A DNA stretch of 23,177 nucleotides from a virus. The DNA lies in IMG/VR virus record IMGVR_UViG_3300030110_000350, positions 1 to 23,177 of that record; one strand, 5' to 3'. This document shows, one piece after another, positions 4,133 through 12,606 of this stretch. The position numbers were made by a program, and so were the translations under genes. How positions within the stretch are numbered: position 1 is the stretch's first letter; every line of letters begins with the position of its first letter. Under the pieces are notes generated by a model. That model saw only the letters and a list, made by a program, of their open reading frames with translations, did not search any database and was not told the origin of the DNA.

Positions 4133-4416
4133 GTCATGGAGGAAAACGTAAAGGAGCTGGCAGACCTAAAGGTATAACTGCTGGAACAAAGGCAGAACGA
4201 TTAGCTGCTGAATTAGGTATGGGTCAAACAACACCATTGAAATATATGTTGAACCTATTGAATAACCCAAAAGTTTCTGTTGAAAAAAAGATGTGGGCAG
4301 CAAAAGAGTCTGCTCCATATGTTCATTCTAAATTATCATCTGTAAATAAAACTATATCAGGTGATGAAGATAAACCATTAACTGTTCAAATAGGATGGCG
4401 TAAAAAGAAAAACTAA
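4129..4416 (+). CDS. Probable terminase small subunit, 95 aa
   Basis: The N-terminus GGKRKGAGRPKG is a basic glycine/arginine arm typical of many phage small terminase and related DNA-binding proteins. It is followed by TPLKYMLNLLNNPKVSVEKKMWAAKE and APYVHSKL, a helical pattern that I associate with short TerS-like proteins encoded directly before TerL. In that role it would recognise phage DNA and hand it to the motor. It overlaps TerL by one base (TAATG). At 95 residues it is short for a TerS, so a TerS-like accessory protein remains possible. Confidence 0.6.
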   Translation: MSHGGKRKGAGRPKGITAGTKAERLAAELGMGQTTPLKYMLNLLNNPKVSVEKKMWAAKESAPYVHSKLSSVNKTISGDEDKPLTVQIGWRKKKN

Positions 4417-5675
4417 TGGACATAGTAATTCCGTATGAACCTCGCCCTTTACAGGAAAAGATTCATAACGAACTAAAAAGATTTAATGTTATTTGCTGTC
4501 ACCGCAGGTTCGGTAAGACCGTATTTGCTATCAATCATTTAATTATGACTGCATGTGAAAAGCAAGAAGCAAGATTGGCGTATATCGCACCAACTTATCG
4601 CCAGGGAAAGGCAGTCGCTTACGACTATTTAAAAGAATATACAGATCCCTTAATGAAACTTGGTGGCAAACGTCACGAAACAGAACTGAAAGTTGATCTC
4701 TGGAATAAATCTAGAATTCAAATATTCGGTGCAGATAATCCAGACTCACTTCGAGGCTTAGGCTTTGATGGTGTAGTCCTGGATGAATATGCTTTAATGT
4801 CTCCAAGAGTATGGACTGAAGTAGTTAGACCTGCTGTATCAGATAAACTTGGATATGTGATATTTATTGGAACACCCATGGGACATAATCAGTTCTGGGA
4901 TGTTTATGATTTAGCAAAACGAAGAGGAGAAGATTGGTATGCACAATTATATAGAGCTAGTGAAACAGAAGTTATACCCCCTGAGGAATTGGAAGAAGCT
5001 CGTCTTACAATGCCATCAGACCAGTATGAACAAGAGTTTGAATGTTCTTTTCAAGCTGCCGTTTCTGGCGCCTATTATGGAAAACAAATCCAACAAGCAG
5101 AGAAAGATAATCGTATATGTGATGTGGATTATGATCCTAGTGTTGATGTTGAAACTTGGTGGGATCTTGGTATAGGAGATTCAACTAGTATCTGGTTTGC
5201 ACAACGAGTTGGAACTGAGATAAGATTAATTGATTACTATGAAACATCTGGTGAATCACTTGCACACTATGTAAATGTTTTATCAGATAAAGCTTATAAC
5301 TATGGTCGCCATGTTGCACCACACGATATAACAACAAGAGAACTTGGTACTGGTAAGTCCAGGTTAGAAGTAGCTTATGAATTAGGACTAGACTTTGAAG
5401 TATGTCCTAGGTTAGAAGTAGATCATGGTATCGAAGCTGTGAGAAATAATTTAGATAACTGTTGGTTTGATAAGAACAGATGTAAATATGGTATTGATTG
5501 TTTGCGACAATACAGAAAACAGTTTGATGATCGAATGCAAACATTTAAAAATAAACCCTTACATGATTGGGCATCACATGGAGCTGATGCATTTAGATAT
5601 GGTTGTTCTGTAGATGGACCAACCAGGACTGATTGGTTAAAGCCAATGCCAATTGATGTAAGATATATAGTATAG
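4416..5675 (+). CDS. terL: Terminase large subunit, 419 aa
   Basis: This is the ATP-driven packaging motor and headful/termini nuclease. The ATPase domain shows a Walker A variant HRRFGKT at residues 29-35, Walker B GVVLDE at 119-124 with catalytic E124, and the coupling motif FIGTP at about 150-154. The C-terminal RNase H-like nuclease has candidate metal ligands D250 (WWDLGIGDS), D304 (APHD) and D391 (GADAFRYG), the last in the usual HDWASHGADAF context. The length is typical for the shorter podovirus TerLs. The first third has more G/C-ending codons (CGC, GTC, GGC) than the portal downstream. Confidence 0.95.
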   Translation: MDIVIPYEPRPLQEKIHNELKRFNVICCHRRFGKTVFAINHLIMTACEKQEARLAYIAPTYRQGKAVAYDYLKEYTDPLMKLGGKRHETELKVDLWNKSRIQIFGADNPDSLRGLGFDGVVLDEYALMSPRVWTEVVRPAVSDKLGYVIFIGTPMGHNQFWDVYDLAKRRGEDWYAQLYRASETEVIPPEELEEARLTMPSDQYEQEFECSFQAAVSGAYYGKQIQQAEKDNRICDVDYDPSVDVETWWDLGIGDSTSIWFAQRVGTEIRLIDYYETSGESLAHYVNVLSDKAYNYGRHVAPHDITTRELGTGKSRLEVAYELGLDFEVCPRLEVDHGIEAVRNNLDNCWFDKNRCKYGIDCLRQYRKQFDDRMQTFKNKPLHDWASHGADAFRYGCSVDGPTRTDWLKPMPIDVRYIV

Positions 5676-5682
5676 GAATAAA

Positions 5683-7887
5683 ATGGCTAAAGGAAAACCA
5701 CTATCAGATTTTGAAATCAAAGCAATATTAAGTGAACATATTAATAATTCATATGGATACTTTGATACAGAGCTTACTGACTCAAGAAGAAAAGCAACTG
5801 AATATTATTTTGGTGAAGCATTTGGTAATGAACAAGAAGGAAGATCACAAGTTGTTTCAACTGATGTAGCTGATACTATTGAATCTATACTACCATCATT
5901 ACTTAGAATATTTACTGCTAGTGATAACATTGTAAAGGTTGATCCTGTAACAGAAGAAGATGTACAGATTGCAAAACAAGCAACTGATTATTTAAATCAT
6001 ATCTTCAATAAAGATAATAATGGCTTTGAAACTTTGTATTGTATGTTCAAAGATGCTCTTATTCAAAAGAATGGTATTGTAAAAGTATATTGGAATGATT
6101 CAGAAAATACTAAACAAGAATCTTATGAAAGATTATCTGAAGCAGAGTTCACAATGTTGCTAGATGAAGATGGTGTAGAAGTAAAAGAACATACAGAGTA
6201 CAAAGACGAAACAGCTGCTAAACAAAAAAAGAACATTAAGGAACAAATTGAGAACGCAGCTCCCATAGAAGATACACAAAGCTCAATGATCATAGATCAA
6301 ATAGATGACATACCAGTTCCTAATTTACATGATGTAGTTATTACAAGAACAGAATCATTTGGTAGAGTTAAAATAGAAGCTGTACCACCAGAAGAATTTT
6401 TAATTGAACGCAGAGCTAAGTCTATTGAAGATGCTAGTTTTGTATCTCATAGAACAACTAAGACAAGAAGTGAACTTGTTGAAATGGGTTTTGATGCTGA
6501 CCTGGTTTATAGTTTATCTGAAAATAATTCACAAAGATACAATGAAGAAAAAGTAACAAGACACAGAAATCTTGATGATGACTTTGATAGATCAGTAGGT
6601 GATGAATCTACACAAGAAGTAGTAGTGCTTGAATCATATATGAAGATAGATGAAGATGGTGATGGTATTGCAGAACTTAGAAAGATCACAAGCGCAGGCG
6701 ATAATAACTACACAATCTTGGATGATGTAATTGTTGATTCAGTTCCTTTCTGTTCTATTACACCTATTATTGTACCACATAGATTTTATGGTAGATCAGT
6801 ATCAGAGTTAGTAGAAGATATTCAATTAATTAAATCTACTGTTATGAGACAGTTGTTAGATAATATGTACCTAACAAACAATAACAGAGTTGCTGTTATG
6901 GATGGTCAGGTTAATCTTGATGATCTATTAACAAATAGACCAGGCGGAATTGTAAGAACTAAAACTGCACCAGGACAAGTTATGATGCCTATGCAGACAC
7001 AAACTATTAATCAACAAGCATTTCCATTACTTGAATATTTAGATACTGTAAAAGAAAATAGAAGTGGTGTTACTAAATACAACCAGGGAATGGATACTGA
7101 TTCATTAAATAAAACTGCATCAGGTATAAATACTATTCTATCACAATCACAAATGAGAATTGAATTGATTGCAAGAATCTTTGCTGAAACTGGTGTAAAA
7201 GAAATATTCAAAAAGATATTTGAATTAGTTGTTAAATTTCAAGATAAAGAAAGAATTGTTAAAATTAGAAATAACTTTGTTCCAATGAATCCTATGGAGT
7301 GGAGAGATCGTTGTAATGTAAGTATTCAAGTTGGATTAGGTACAGGATCAAGAGATCAACAGCTTGGTATCTTAAATCAAATACTTAGACAACAAGTTGA
7401 AGCTATTAAGTTACAAGGCTCACCAGCTGGTCCAATAGTTAATATGAATAATATATATAATACTCTATCTAAGATAATAGAGAATGCAGGACTAAAAGAT
7501 GTTGGTTCATACTTTACAGATCCACAAACTGGTATGAGAAATATGCCACCACAACAACCACCTCAACCTACTGAGTTTGAAAAAGTATCACAAATACAAA
7601 CACAACAAAAAGCTGCAGCTGCTCAAATGCAATATGAAAATAGAATGCGTGAGATTGAGATGAAGTACCAAAAAATGATGCTTGACTTTGAAGCAAAAAT
7701 CAAAGAACTTGAGATGAAGTACGAGTCAGATATTGATGAGAAAGCGATTAAGCGAGAAGCTATGACACTTAAAGGAATATCTGAAAGCAACAAACAAATG
7801 TTAGATGCTGCAACAAAACAATTATTACAACCTCAATCAAGTAATACATCTATAGAATTAAATGTCGAACCTACAGAAAGAAGTTGA
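5683..7887 (+). CDS. P22-type portal protein, 734 aa
   Basis: The dodecameric head vertex through which DNA enters and leaves. Early signatures are YFGEAFGNEQEGRSQVVSTD and VADTIESILPSLLRIFTASD at residues 45-90, then GRSVSELVEDIQLIKSTVMRQ near 370-390 and NKTASGINTILSQSQMRIELIAR near 475-500, all usual for P22-like portals (P22 portal is 725 aa). Residues about 632-695 are a Q/E/K-rich coiled coil, consistent with a C-terminal barrel or helical crown. A charged low-complexity stretch near 165-190 may be an insertion. It starts 7 bases after terL and overlaps the next ORF by 26 bases. Confidence 0.92.
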   Translation: MAKGKPLSDFEIKAILSEHINNSYGYFDTELTDSRRKATEYYFGEAFGNEQEGRSQVVSTDVADTIESILPSLLRIFTASDNIVKVDPVTEEDVQIAKQATDYLNHIFNKDNNGFETLYCMFKDALIQKNGIVKVYWNDSENTKQESYERLSEAEFTMLLDEDGVEVKEHTEYKDETAAKQKKNIKEQIENAAPIEDTQSSMIIDQIDDIPVPNLHDVVITRTESFGRVKIEAVPPEEFLIERRAKSIEDASFVSHRTTKTRSELVEMGFDADLVYSLSENNSQRYNEEKVTRHRNLDDDFDRSVGDESTQEVVVLESYMKIDEDGDGIAELRKITSAGDNNYTILDDVIVDSVPFCSITPIIVPHRFYGRSVSELVEDIQLIKSTVMRQLLDNMYLTNNNRVAVMDGQVNLDDLLTNRPGGIVRTKTAPGQVMMPMQTQTINQQAFPLLEYLDTVKENRSGVTKYNQGMDTDSLNKTASGINTILSQSQMRIELIARIFAETGVKEIFKKIFELVVKFQDKERIVKIRNNFVPMNPMEWRDRCNVSIQVGLGTGSRDQQLGILNQILRQQVEAIKLQGSPAGPIVNMNNIYNTLSKIIENAGLKDVGSYFTDPQTGMRNMPPQQPPQPTEFEKVSQIQTQQKAAAAQMQYENRMREIEMKYQKMMLDFEAKIKELEMKYESDIDEKAIKREAMTLKGISESNKQMLDAATKQLLQPQSSNTSIELNVEPTERS

Positions 7888-8122
7888 TAGAGGTACTAGA
7901 GCCAAAGCAATACTTGAAGATAGTCTCTTCCAAGAAACCTTTGACTCATTAAAGAATTCATACGAAGAAGCAATATTTCAAACTGCTCCAAAAGATGATG
8001 ATGCTAGATTAAAAATATACCTGGCATATCAAATTTTAGGAAAAGTTGAAAACCATTTCCGTACTATTATGGAAACTGGAAAACTTGCAGGTAAACAACT
8101 AGAAGAACTTCGCAAGAAATAA
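7862..8122 (+). CDS. Conserved portal-scaffold linker protein, 86 aa
   Basis: A helical protein with DRGTRAKAILEDSLFQETFDSL and, near the end, VENHFRTIMETGKLAGKQLEEL. Short proteins with this ILxDxLFxExFxxL...TGKLA pattern commonly sit between portal and scaffold in podovirus-type genomes, from my recollection, with no proven role; assembly or capsid-nucleation help is plausible. It overlaps the portal 3' end by 26 bases in another frame and lacks a clear Shine-Dalgarno, suggesting coupled translation. Confidence 0.75.
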   Translation: MSNLQKEVDRGTRAKAILEDSLFQETFDSLKNSYEEAIFQTAPKDDDARLKIYLAYQILGKVENHFRTIMETGKLAGKQLEELRKK

Positions 8123-8176
8123 ACACCAACCCATTCAGGGAGTGTAATATAAACACCAACCAATAAGGAGTGTACT
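8119..8176 (+). repeat. Tandem duplication of a ribosome-binding region before the scaffold gene
   Basis: ATAAACACCAACC...GGAGTGTA occurs twice in tandem: 8119-8148 (30 bases) and 8149-8176 (28 bases). The second copy carries AAGGAG, then TGTACT and the scaffold ATG. The first has AGGGAG, then TGTAAT and ATA where the ATG would be. In each copy ACACC can pair imperfectly with GGAGTGT, so the Shine-Dalgarno may be partly paired. Confidence 0.7.
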
Positions 8177-9190
8177 ATGGCTGATGAAGCTATGAATGTA
8201 ATAGATGCTGGTAAAACCATTGCTGGTCTTATGAGCAATCAAACAACTGAACAAGCACCTGCTACAGAAGAAACTGAAGCACCTGCTGAAGCAGTTGAAG
8301 AAAATCAAATTGATACTAAAGAAGATCAAGATGATGATACTATAAATCCTAGTGATGTTCCCTATATGAAACAGGAAGAAACTCCTGATGAAAATATAGA
8401 AACTGCTACGGAAAATGAAGCTGAACAAGATATTGATGAAAGTTCAGAGGAACCTTTTTATAGAGTGAAAGTCCAAGGACAAGAACTTGAGGTCACCCTT
8501 GATGAACTACTTCAGGGATACCAACGAGAAGCTGATTATACTAGAAGTAAACAAGACTTATCCTTAGAGAGATCAAGGTATAATGATTTGTTAAAAGAAT
8601 CTCAAACAGAGATAAATCAAAAGCTAAGTAAGTTAAATGAATTAACTTCTGCTGCTCAATCACAGCTTAATGCTGAGTATGGCAACATAGACTTTGAACA
8701 ACTATACGAAGATGATCCAGTTGAAGCAAGTAAGCTCGAACACAAAATGCGTAAGAAAGCTGAAAACTTAGAACGAATTCAATATGAGAGTATGCAAGCT
8801 CAAAATATAGAGCTTAAAAAGCATATAGAAAATGAACAGCGTAAAGTTGTTCAACTTATACCTGACTTTGCAAACCCTCAAAAGAGTTCCGTTATGAAAG
8901 GTGAAATGAAAAACCTTTTATCTAAATATGGATTTAATGAACAAGAGATAAATACTGTTTATGATCATAGACAAGTATTACTTATTAAAGATGCTCTTGC
9001 TTATGATAAGATTCGTAAAGCAAATCCCAAAGTTAAAAAGAAAGTTGTTAATGCTCCTAAAGTTATTAAGTCTGGAACATCAAAAAGAAAAGCAGAGATT
9101 GATGCAAAACTTAAAGCTAATAAACTAAATCGTCTCAGAAAAACTGGCGAGGTAAAAGACGCTGCAAAACTTTTCAGAGACTTACTTTAA
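8177..9190 (+). CDS. Scaffolding protein, 337 aa
   Basis: Directs procapsid assembly and is not expected in the mature particle. The N-terminus (about 25-95) is acidic and low-complexity (EETEAPAEAVEE). The recognisable scaffold segment VKVQGQELEVTLDELLQGYQ...EADYTRSKQ occupies roughly residues 95-130. A long coiled coil follows (about 130-235), then a very basic end (about 283-325, KVKKKVV...KRKAEID...LRKTG), which suits a coat-binding C-terminal helix. It starts with AAGGAG 6 bases before ATG and sits directly before the coat gene, the usual place. Confidence 0.85.
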   Translation: MADEAMNVIDAGKTIAGLMSNQTTEQAPATEETEAPAEAVEENQIDTKEDQDDDTINPSDVPYMKQEETPDENIETATENEAEQDIDESSEEPFYRVKVQGQELEVTLDELLQGYQREADYTRSKQDLSLERSRYNDLLKESQTEINQKLSKLNELTSAAQSQLNAEYGNIDFEQLYEDDPVEASKLEHKMRKKAENLERIQYESMQAQNIELKKHIENEQRKVVQLIPDFANPQKSSVMKGEMKNLLSKYGFNEQEINTVYDHRQVLLIKDALAYDKIRKANPKVKKKVVNAPKVIKSGTSKRKAEIDAKLKANKLNRLRKTGEVKDAAKLFRDLL

Positions 9191-9203
9191 ATAAGGAGGC
9201 CTT

Positions 9204-10151
9204 ATGGCACAACCAACCAACTTGTACGATACGTACGATACTACTGGTATAAGGGAAGATTTAGTGGATGTGATTTATTCAATATCCCCTGAAGATACCC
9301 CTATACTTTCTGCCATCCCTAGAACAACTGCTGCTTCAACAAAGCACGAATGGCAACTAGATGCACTTGCTGCACCTGCTGCTAACTCAGTTATCGAAGG
9401 TGATGACGTAACAATTGATGCTATGGTTGCTACAACTAGAGCATTTAACTTCACACAGATTCAGGATAAAGCTATTGCATTATCAGGAACTCAAAGTGCA
9501 GTTAATGCTGCTGGTAGAGCTGACGAAATGGCATATCAAATTGCTAAAAAATCAAAAGAACTAAAGAAAGACATGGAATTTGCTCTTATTAAAGGACAAG
9601 TTCAAGCTGTAGGTTCTGCTACTGCTGCAAGAGCATTAGGATCTATTCCTACATGGCTTGCTACTAATGGTGATGCAGGAACTGGTGGTACACTTTCTAC
9701 TGGTTCTGGAACTGACTTACCTAACTCAGGTACAGACAGAGACCTTACTGAAACAATCTTAAAGACTGTTATCAAAGAGGTTTATGAATCTGGTGGAGAC
9801 CTAGATCTTCTAGTTGTTCCGCCATCTGTTAAACAAGTTATCTCTGGATTTAATGCGAATACAACTCGTTTTGGTCCAGCAGAATCTAGAACAGAATATG
9901 CTGCTATTGATGTATATAGCTCAGACTTTGGTGATATTAAATTAGTACCAAATAGAGTTATGGCTACGACTAGTGAAAGTCTATGTCTAATGCTACAATC
10001 TGATATGGCTGCTGCTGCTTACCTAAGAGACTTCCAAATTGCTGATCTTGCAAAGACTGGTGATTCTGAGAAGAAACAACTCCTAGTTGAGTGGACATTG
10101 GAAATGAGAAATGAAGCCGCACATGGTATCATTTTAGACATTAACCAATAA
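9204..10151 (+). CDS. Major capsid protein, DUF5309/SU10 type, 315 aa
   Basis: Forms the icosahedral shell, HK97 fold in characterised relatives. The N-terminus TYDTTGIREDLVDVIYSISP...DTPILSAIPR and the following KHEWQLD are signatures of this family (SU10 coat group, from memory). LLVVPPSVKQVISGF near residues 199-213 and LLVEWTLEMRNE near the C-terminus also fit. The strong AAGGAGG at 9193-9199, 4 bases before the ATG, and the terminator just downstream fit the highest expression in the operon. Codons are more C-ending (AAC, TTC, GAC) than in neighbouring genes. Confidence 0.93.
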   Translation: MAQPTNLYDTYDTTGIREDLVDVIYSISPEDTPILSAIPRTTAASTKHEWQLDALAAPAANSVIEGDDVTIDAMVATTRAFNFTQIQDKAIALSGTQSAVNAAGRADEMAYQIAKKSKELKKDMEFALIKGQVQAVGSATAARALGSIPTWLATNGDAGTGGTLSTGSGTDLPNSGTDRDLTETILKTVIKEVYESGGDLDLLVVPPSVKQVISGFNANTTRFGPAESRTEYAAIDVYSSDFGDIKLVPNRVMATTSESLCLMLQSDMAAAAYLRDFQIADLAKTGDSEKKQLLVEWTLEMRNEAAHGIILDINQ

Positions 10152-10160
10152 TAATAATTA

Positions 10161-10190
10161 GGGTGGGAGCTTCGGCTCCCCCCTTTATTT
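10161..10190 (+). terminator. Rho-independent terminator with UUCG loop
   Basis: GGGAGC-TTCG-GCTCCC at 10165-10180 is a perfect 6-bp stem with the very stable UUCG tetraloop. It can be extended by GGG (10161-10163) with CCC (10181-10183) across one bulged T, and is followed by TTTATTTT. It lies right after the coat gene. Read-through or a new promoter must supply the genes beyond it. Confidence 0.9.
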
Positions 10191-10202
10191 TAAGGAAAAA
10201 TT

Positions 10203-10478
10203 ATGTATTATAAATTAAGTGGAGTAGTTAAAAAAGTAGACTATACAGGCACAGCTGCAAATAGTTCTGCTATATCTGCTCATGTAAGATTTGTGAGATT
10301 GTATGCAACAACAGATTGTCATATATCAATTAGTAATCCTGCTGTAACAGCAACTGCTGCTATGACACCATTAGCTGCAAAAGACTATGAAGTATTTAAA
10401 GTTACTGAAGGGAATATTATCTCAGCAATCAGAGCATCAAGTGATGGCTCATTATACATTTCAGAATTAACGGAGTAA
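10203..10478 (+). CDS. Small beta-rich virion-type protein A, 91 aa
   Basis: First of two adjacent related proteins. The shared core begins SAHVRFVRLYATTDCHISI, passes P-x-T-x-x-x-x-x-P and ends FKVTEGNIISAIRASSDGSLYISEL. Alternating hydrophobic residues suggest a small beta-sandwich. The position directly after the coat gene suggests capsid decoration or head-to-tail joining. No family is recognised. AAGGA lies 6 to 7 bases before the ATG, just after the terminator hairpin. Confidence 0.75.
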   Translation: MYYKLSGVVKKVDYTGTAANSSAISAHVRFVRLYATTDCHISISNPAVTATAAMTPLAAKDYEVFKVTEGNIISAIRASSDGSLYISELTE

Positions 10479-10480
10479 CT

Positions 10481-10780
10481 ATGACTGATTATAAATCACC
10501 GACTACTTTTAAATTAGGAACAACACAAACAGTTGCTGTTGGAAATTCATCAGCTGCTACATCAAATGCATTCTCTGCACAAACAAGAGAAATAAGAATT
10601 GTAACTACTGTAGATGCTTATGTTGAAATGAATGCAACATCTCCTACTGCTAGTTCATCTAGTATTATTGTTCCTGCTTTTACACCTGAATATTTTAGAG
10701 TTACACCAGGTACAAAAGTTGCAGTACTAAGAGTTGGTTCTACTGATGGAACATCAAGAGTAACTGAATTATCACAATGA
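10481..10780 (+). CDS. Small beta-rich virion-type protein B, 99 aa, paralogue of the previous
   Basis: Aligns over its last 70 residues with the preceding protein: SAQTREIRIVTTVDAYVEM matches SAHVRFVRLYATTDCHISI, and FRVTPGTKVAVLRVGSTDG matches FKVTEGNIISAIRASSDG, both ending near x-E-L. So the pair probably arose by tandem duplication. It begins 3 bases after the first gene ends, with GGAG upstream, and its TGA overlaps the next ATG. A decoration or neck role is inferred from location only. Confidence 0.75.
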   Translation: MTDYKSPTTFKLGTTQTVAVGNSSAATSNAFSAQTREIRIVTTVDAYVEMNATSPTASSSSIIVPAFTPEYFRVTPGTKVAVLRVGSTDGTSRVTELSQ

Positions 10781-10959
10781 CACTACTTTCTAGATTCTCG
10801 AAAAGAGGACAAGATAGATATAGAGATAGAAGAACAGATACACCAAATGATAACTTACAGTTAGAAGATGGTACATATATTTTATTAGAAGCTGGTGACA
10901 ATATTAAATTAGAACAGGCAGTTGGTACTGTATTTAGTGGCAGACCTATTCCTAACTAA
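10777..10959 (+). CDS. Hypothetical protein with LLExG repeats, 60 aa
   Basis: A basic arginine-rich start (SRFSKRGQDRYRDRRTD) is followed by three short repeats of the form L-x-L-E-x-G: LQLEDG, ILLEAG and IKLEQA, near residues 28-48. Such stacked LLExG strands occur in many phage structural ORFs, in my recollection, and suggest a small beta structure or a fibre-linked peptide. It overlaps both neighbours by one to four bases (ATGA and TAATG). Function unknown. Confidence 0.65.
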   Translation: MTLLSRFSKRGQDRYRDRRTDTPNDNLQLEDGTYILLEAGDNIKLEQAVGTVFSGRPIPN

Positions 10960-11090
10960 TGGCTAAAAAAGCAAAGAGCTACGAAGCTCATATAAGGATA
11001 GCAAAGAGAACATCTATTGGAAATCCTAATAAAACAAAACTAAAAACTAGTTCTATGAATAAACACAAAAGATTAAATAAAGGATTATAA
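10959..11090 (+). CDS. Tiny basic protein, 43 aa
   Basis: MAKKAKSYEAHIRIAKRTSIG, then NPNKTKLKTSSMNKHKRLN and KGL. The TSIG...K-x-x-x-M-N-K-H-K-R pattern is one I recall from tiny conserved phage proteins, with no known role. The highly basic composition parallels the 2458-3595 cassette, so it may be an outlying member with a similar function. It overlaps the previous stop as TAATG and its TAA abuts the ATG of the fibre-like gene. Confidence 0.7.
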   Translation: MAKKAKSYEAHIRIAKRTSIGNPNKTKLKTSSMNKHKRLNKGL

Positions 11091-12287
11091 ATGGCAGATA
11101 GTAAAATTTCAGCATTAACAGCATTAAGCTCACCAGCTAATGATGATGAATTTGTCGTAGTCGATACGGATGCAGGTTCAACAAAAAGAATAACATTTTC
11201 AAATTTAAATACAGCTATATCTTCTGTTGCTACAAGTATTGCTGCTGATAATATATCAACTGGTGATGCTGCTGTTACTATAGCAACAAGTTCTGGAAGC
11301 ATTACTATTGACGCGCAAGCAGGCGATACTGATATTATATTTAAAGGAACAGATAATACTTCAGATATTACAGCATTAACACTAGATATGTCAGAAGCAG
11401 GAGCTGCTGCATTTAATTCTACAGTTACTGCTACAGGATTTATTATTGGTAGTGCATCTATTGATGAGACAGAATTGGAAATATTAGATGGAGCTACTCT
11501 TTCTACAACTGAATTAAATTATGTTGATGGTGTCACAGGTGCTATTCAAGATCAACTTGATGCAAAACAAGCAACACTTACATTTGGTATAGCTAATACA
11601 AATGTACCTAAATTTACATCTGGTGTAGTTGATGATGACTTTTTAAGAATAGCTGGAACAACTGTAGAAGGTCGTTCTGCATCAGAAGTTTTATCAGATA
11701 TTGGTGGTATAACCGCTAGTTCATCAGATACACTAACAAACAAATCAATAGACTCAGATAATAATACAATTACAAATATTGTAAACGCTGATATTAAATC
11801 TAGTGCTGCTATTGTATTTAGTAAGATGGAAAACCTTACAGTATCAAGAGCATTAGTATCAGATGGTAGTGGTGATGTTTCAGCAGCAACTACAACTTCA
11901 ACAGAGATTGGTTATGTTAATGGCGTAACATCAGCTATTCAAACACAATTAAATACTAAATCACACATAAATTATAATTTAACTAAAACAGCAAACTATA
12001 CCGCTGTTGCTGGTGATAAAATATTATGCGATACTTCAGGTGGTGCATTTACAATTACACTTCCTGCCAGTCCAAGTGCTGGTGATGAAGTTCATGTACT
12101 TGATGCAACTGCATCTTTTGATTCCAATAACTTAACAGTAGGTCGAAACTCAAAAAAAATACAAGGAGCTACTAACGACTTAACTATAACAACTCAAAAT
12201 ACTGGTATTGGTTTAGTATTCTACAATGATACTTATGGTTGGAGAGTCTTAGTTGATGCTTATGATGTTGATGTAACGGAGCTATAA
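11091..12287 (+). CDS. Fibre-like or appendage protein, 398 aa
   Basis: MADSKISALTALSSPANDDEF is a start common in marine phage fibre/appendage proteins. The chain is rich in T, S, A, D and N with no cysteine pattern. It carries repeated units of the type ELNYVDGVTGAIQDQLDAK (about residues 140-160) and EIGYVNGVTSAIQTQLNTK (about 272-291), with a third weaker copy ETELEILDGAT near 126-136. The C-terminal part (about 300-398, NYTAVAGDKILCDTSGGAFT) looks like a separate beta domain ending in GWRVLVDAY. Between coat and adaptor genes, it could be a head fibre or part of the tail. Confidence 0.7.
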   Translation: MADSKISALTALSSPANDDEFVVVDTDAGSTKRITFSNLNTAISSVATSIAADNISTGDAAVTIATSSGSITIDAQAGDTDIIFKGTDNTSDITALTLDMSEAGAAAFNSTVTATGFIIGSASIDETELEILDGATLSTTELNYVDGVTGAIQDQLDAKQATLTFGIANTNVPKFTSGVVDDDFLRIAGTTVEGRSASEVLSDIGGITASSSDTLTNKSIDSDNNTITNIVNADIKSSAAIVFSKMENLTVSRALVSDGSGDVSAATTTSTEIGYVNGVTSAIQTQLNTKSHINYNLTKTANYTAVAGDKILCDTSGGAFTITLPASPSAGDEVHVLDATASFDSNNLTVGRNSKKIQGATNDLTITTQNTGIGLVFYNDTYGWRVLVDAYDVDVTEL

Positions 12288-12288
12288 T

Positions 12289-12606
12289 ATGGAAGATATT
12301 TACAATCCTAATCAAGATATCTATGTAGATAGAAGTGAACACAAACTTGTTGTAAAAAAAACACAGGATGTAACACCAATTCTTGAAGAAAACAAAATGT
12401 TTCGAAATCATATACCTGAAGCACAAAAAGGTGACTTTCAAAGAATTGCACAAATACCATTGATTGCTTTACAAATAAAAACCAAAGAATTACATGGTCA
12501 CTCTAACTGGTACAAATTAGATAAAGATCAACAAAGTGATGTAATTAAAAAAATGGTAAACAGTAACGAATTTCAAAACTTTAGAATTGGGAGTAAGAAG
12601 TTATAA
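12289..12606 (+). CDS. Conserved neck-region neighbour protein, 105 aa
   Basis: KLVVKKTQDVTPILEENKMF near residues 19-38, then PEAQKGDFQRIAQIPLIALQI and WYKLDKDQQSDVIKKMVNSNEF toward the end. This KTQDV-x-x-I-L-E-x-N-K plus IP(L/V) pattern is typical of a small protein encoded just before the gp4-like adaptor in podovirus-type phages; I know no proven function. It starts 1 base after the preceding stop and overlaps the adaptor start by one base. Confidence 0.7.
   Translation: MEDIYNPNQDIYVDRSEHKLVVKKTQDVTPILEENKMFRNHIPEAQKGDFQRIAQIPLIALQIKTKELHGHSNWYKLDKDQQSDVIKKMVNSNEFQNFRIGSKKL

Noticed and set aside
8135-8428. 97-aa minus-strand ORF rich in Phe and Ile
   Set aside because: It is the antisense of the acidic scaffold N-terminus, whose GAA/GAT codons read as TTC/ATC on the other strand; it has no ribosome site.
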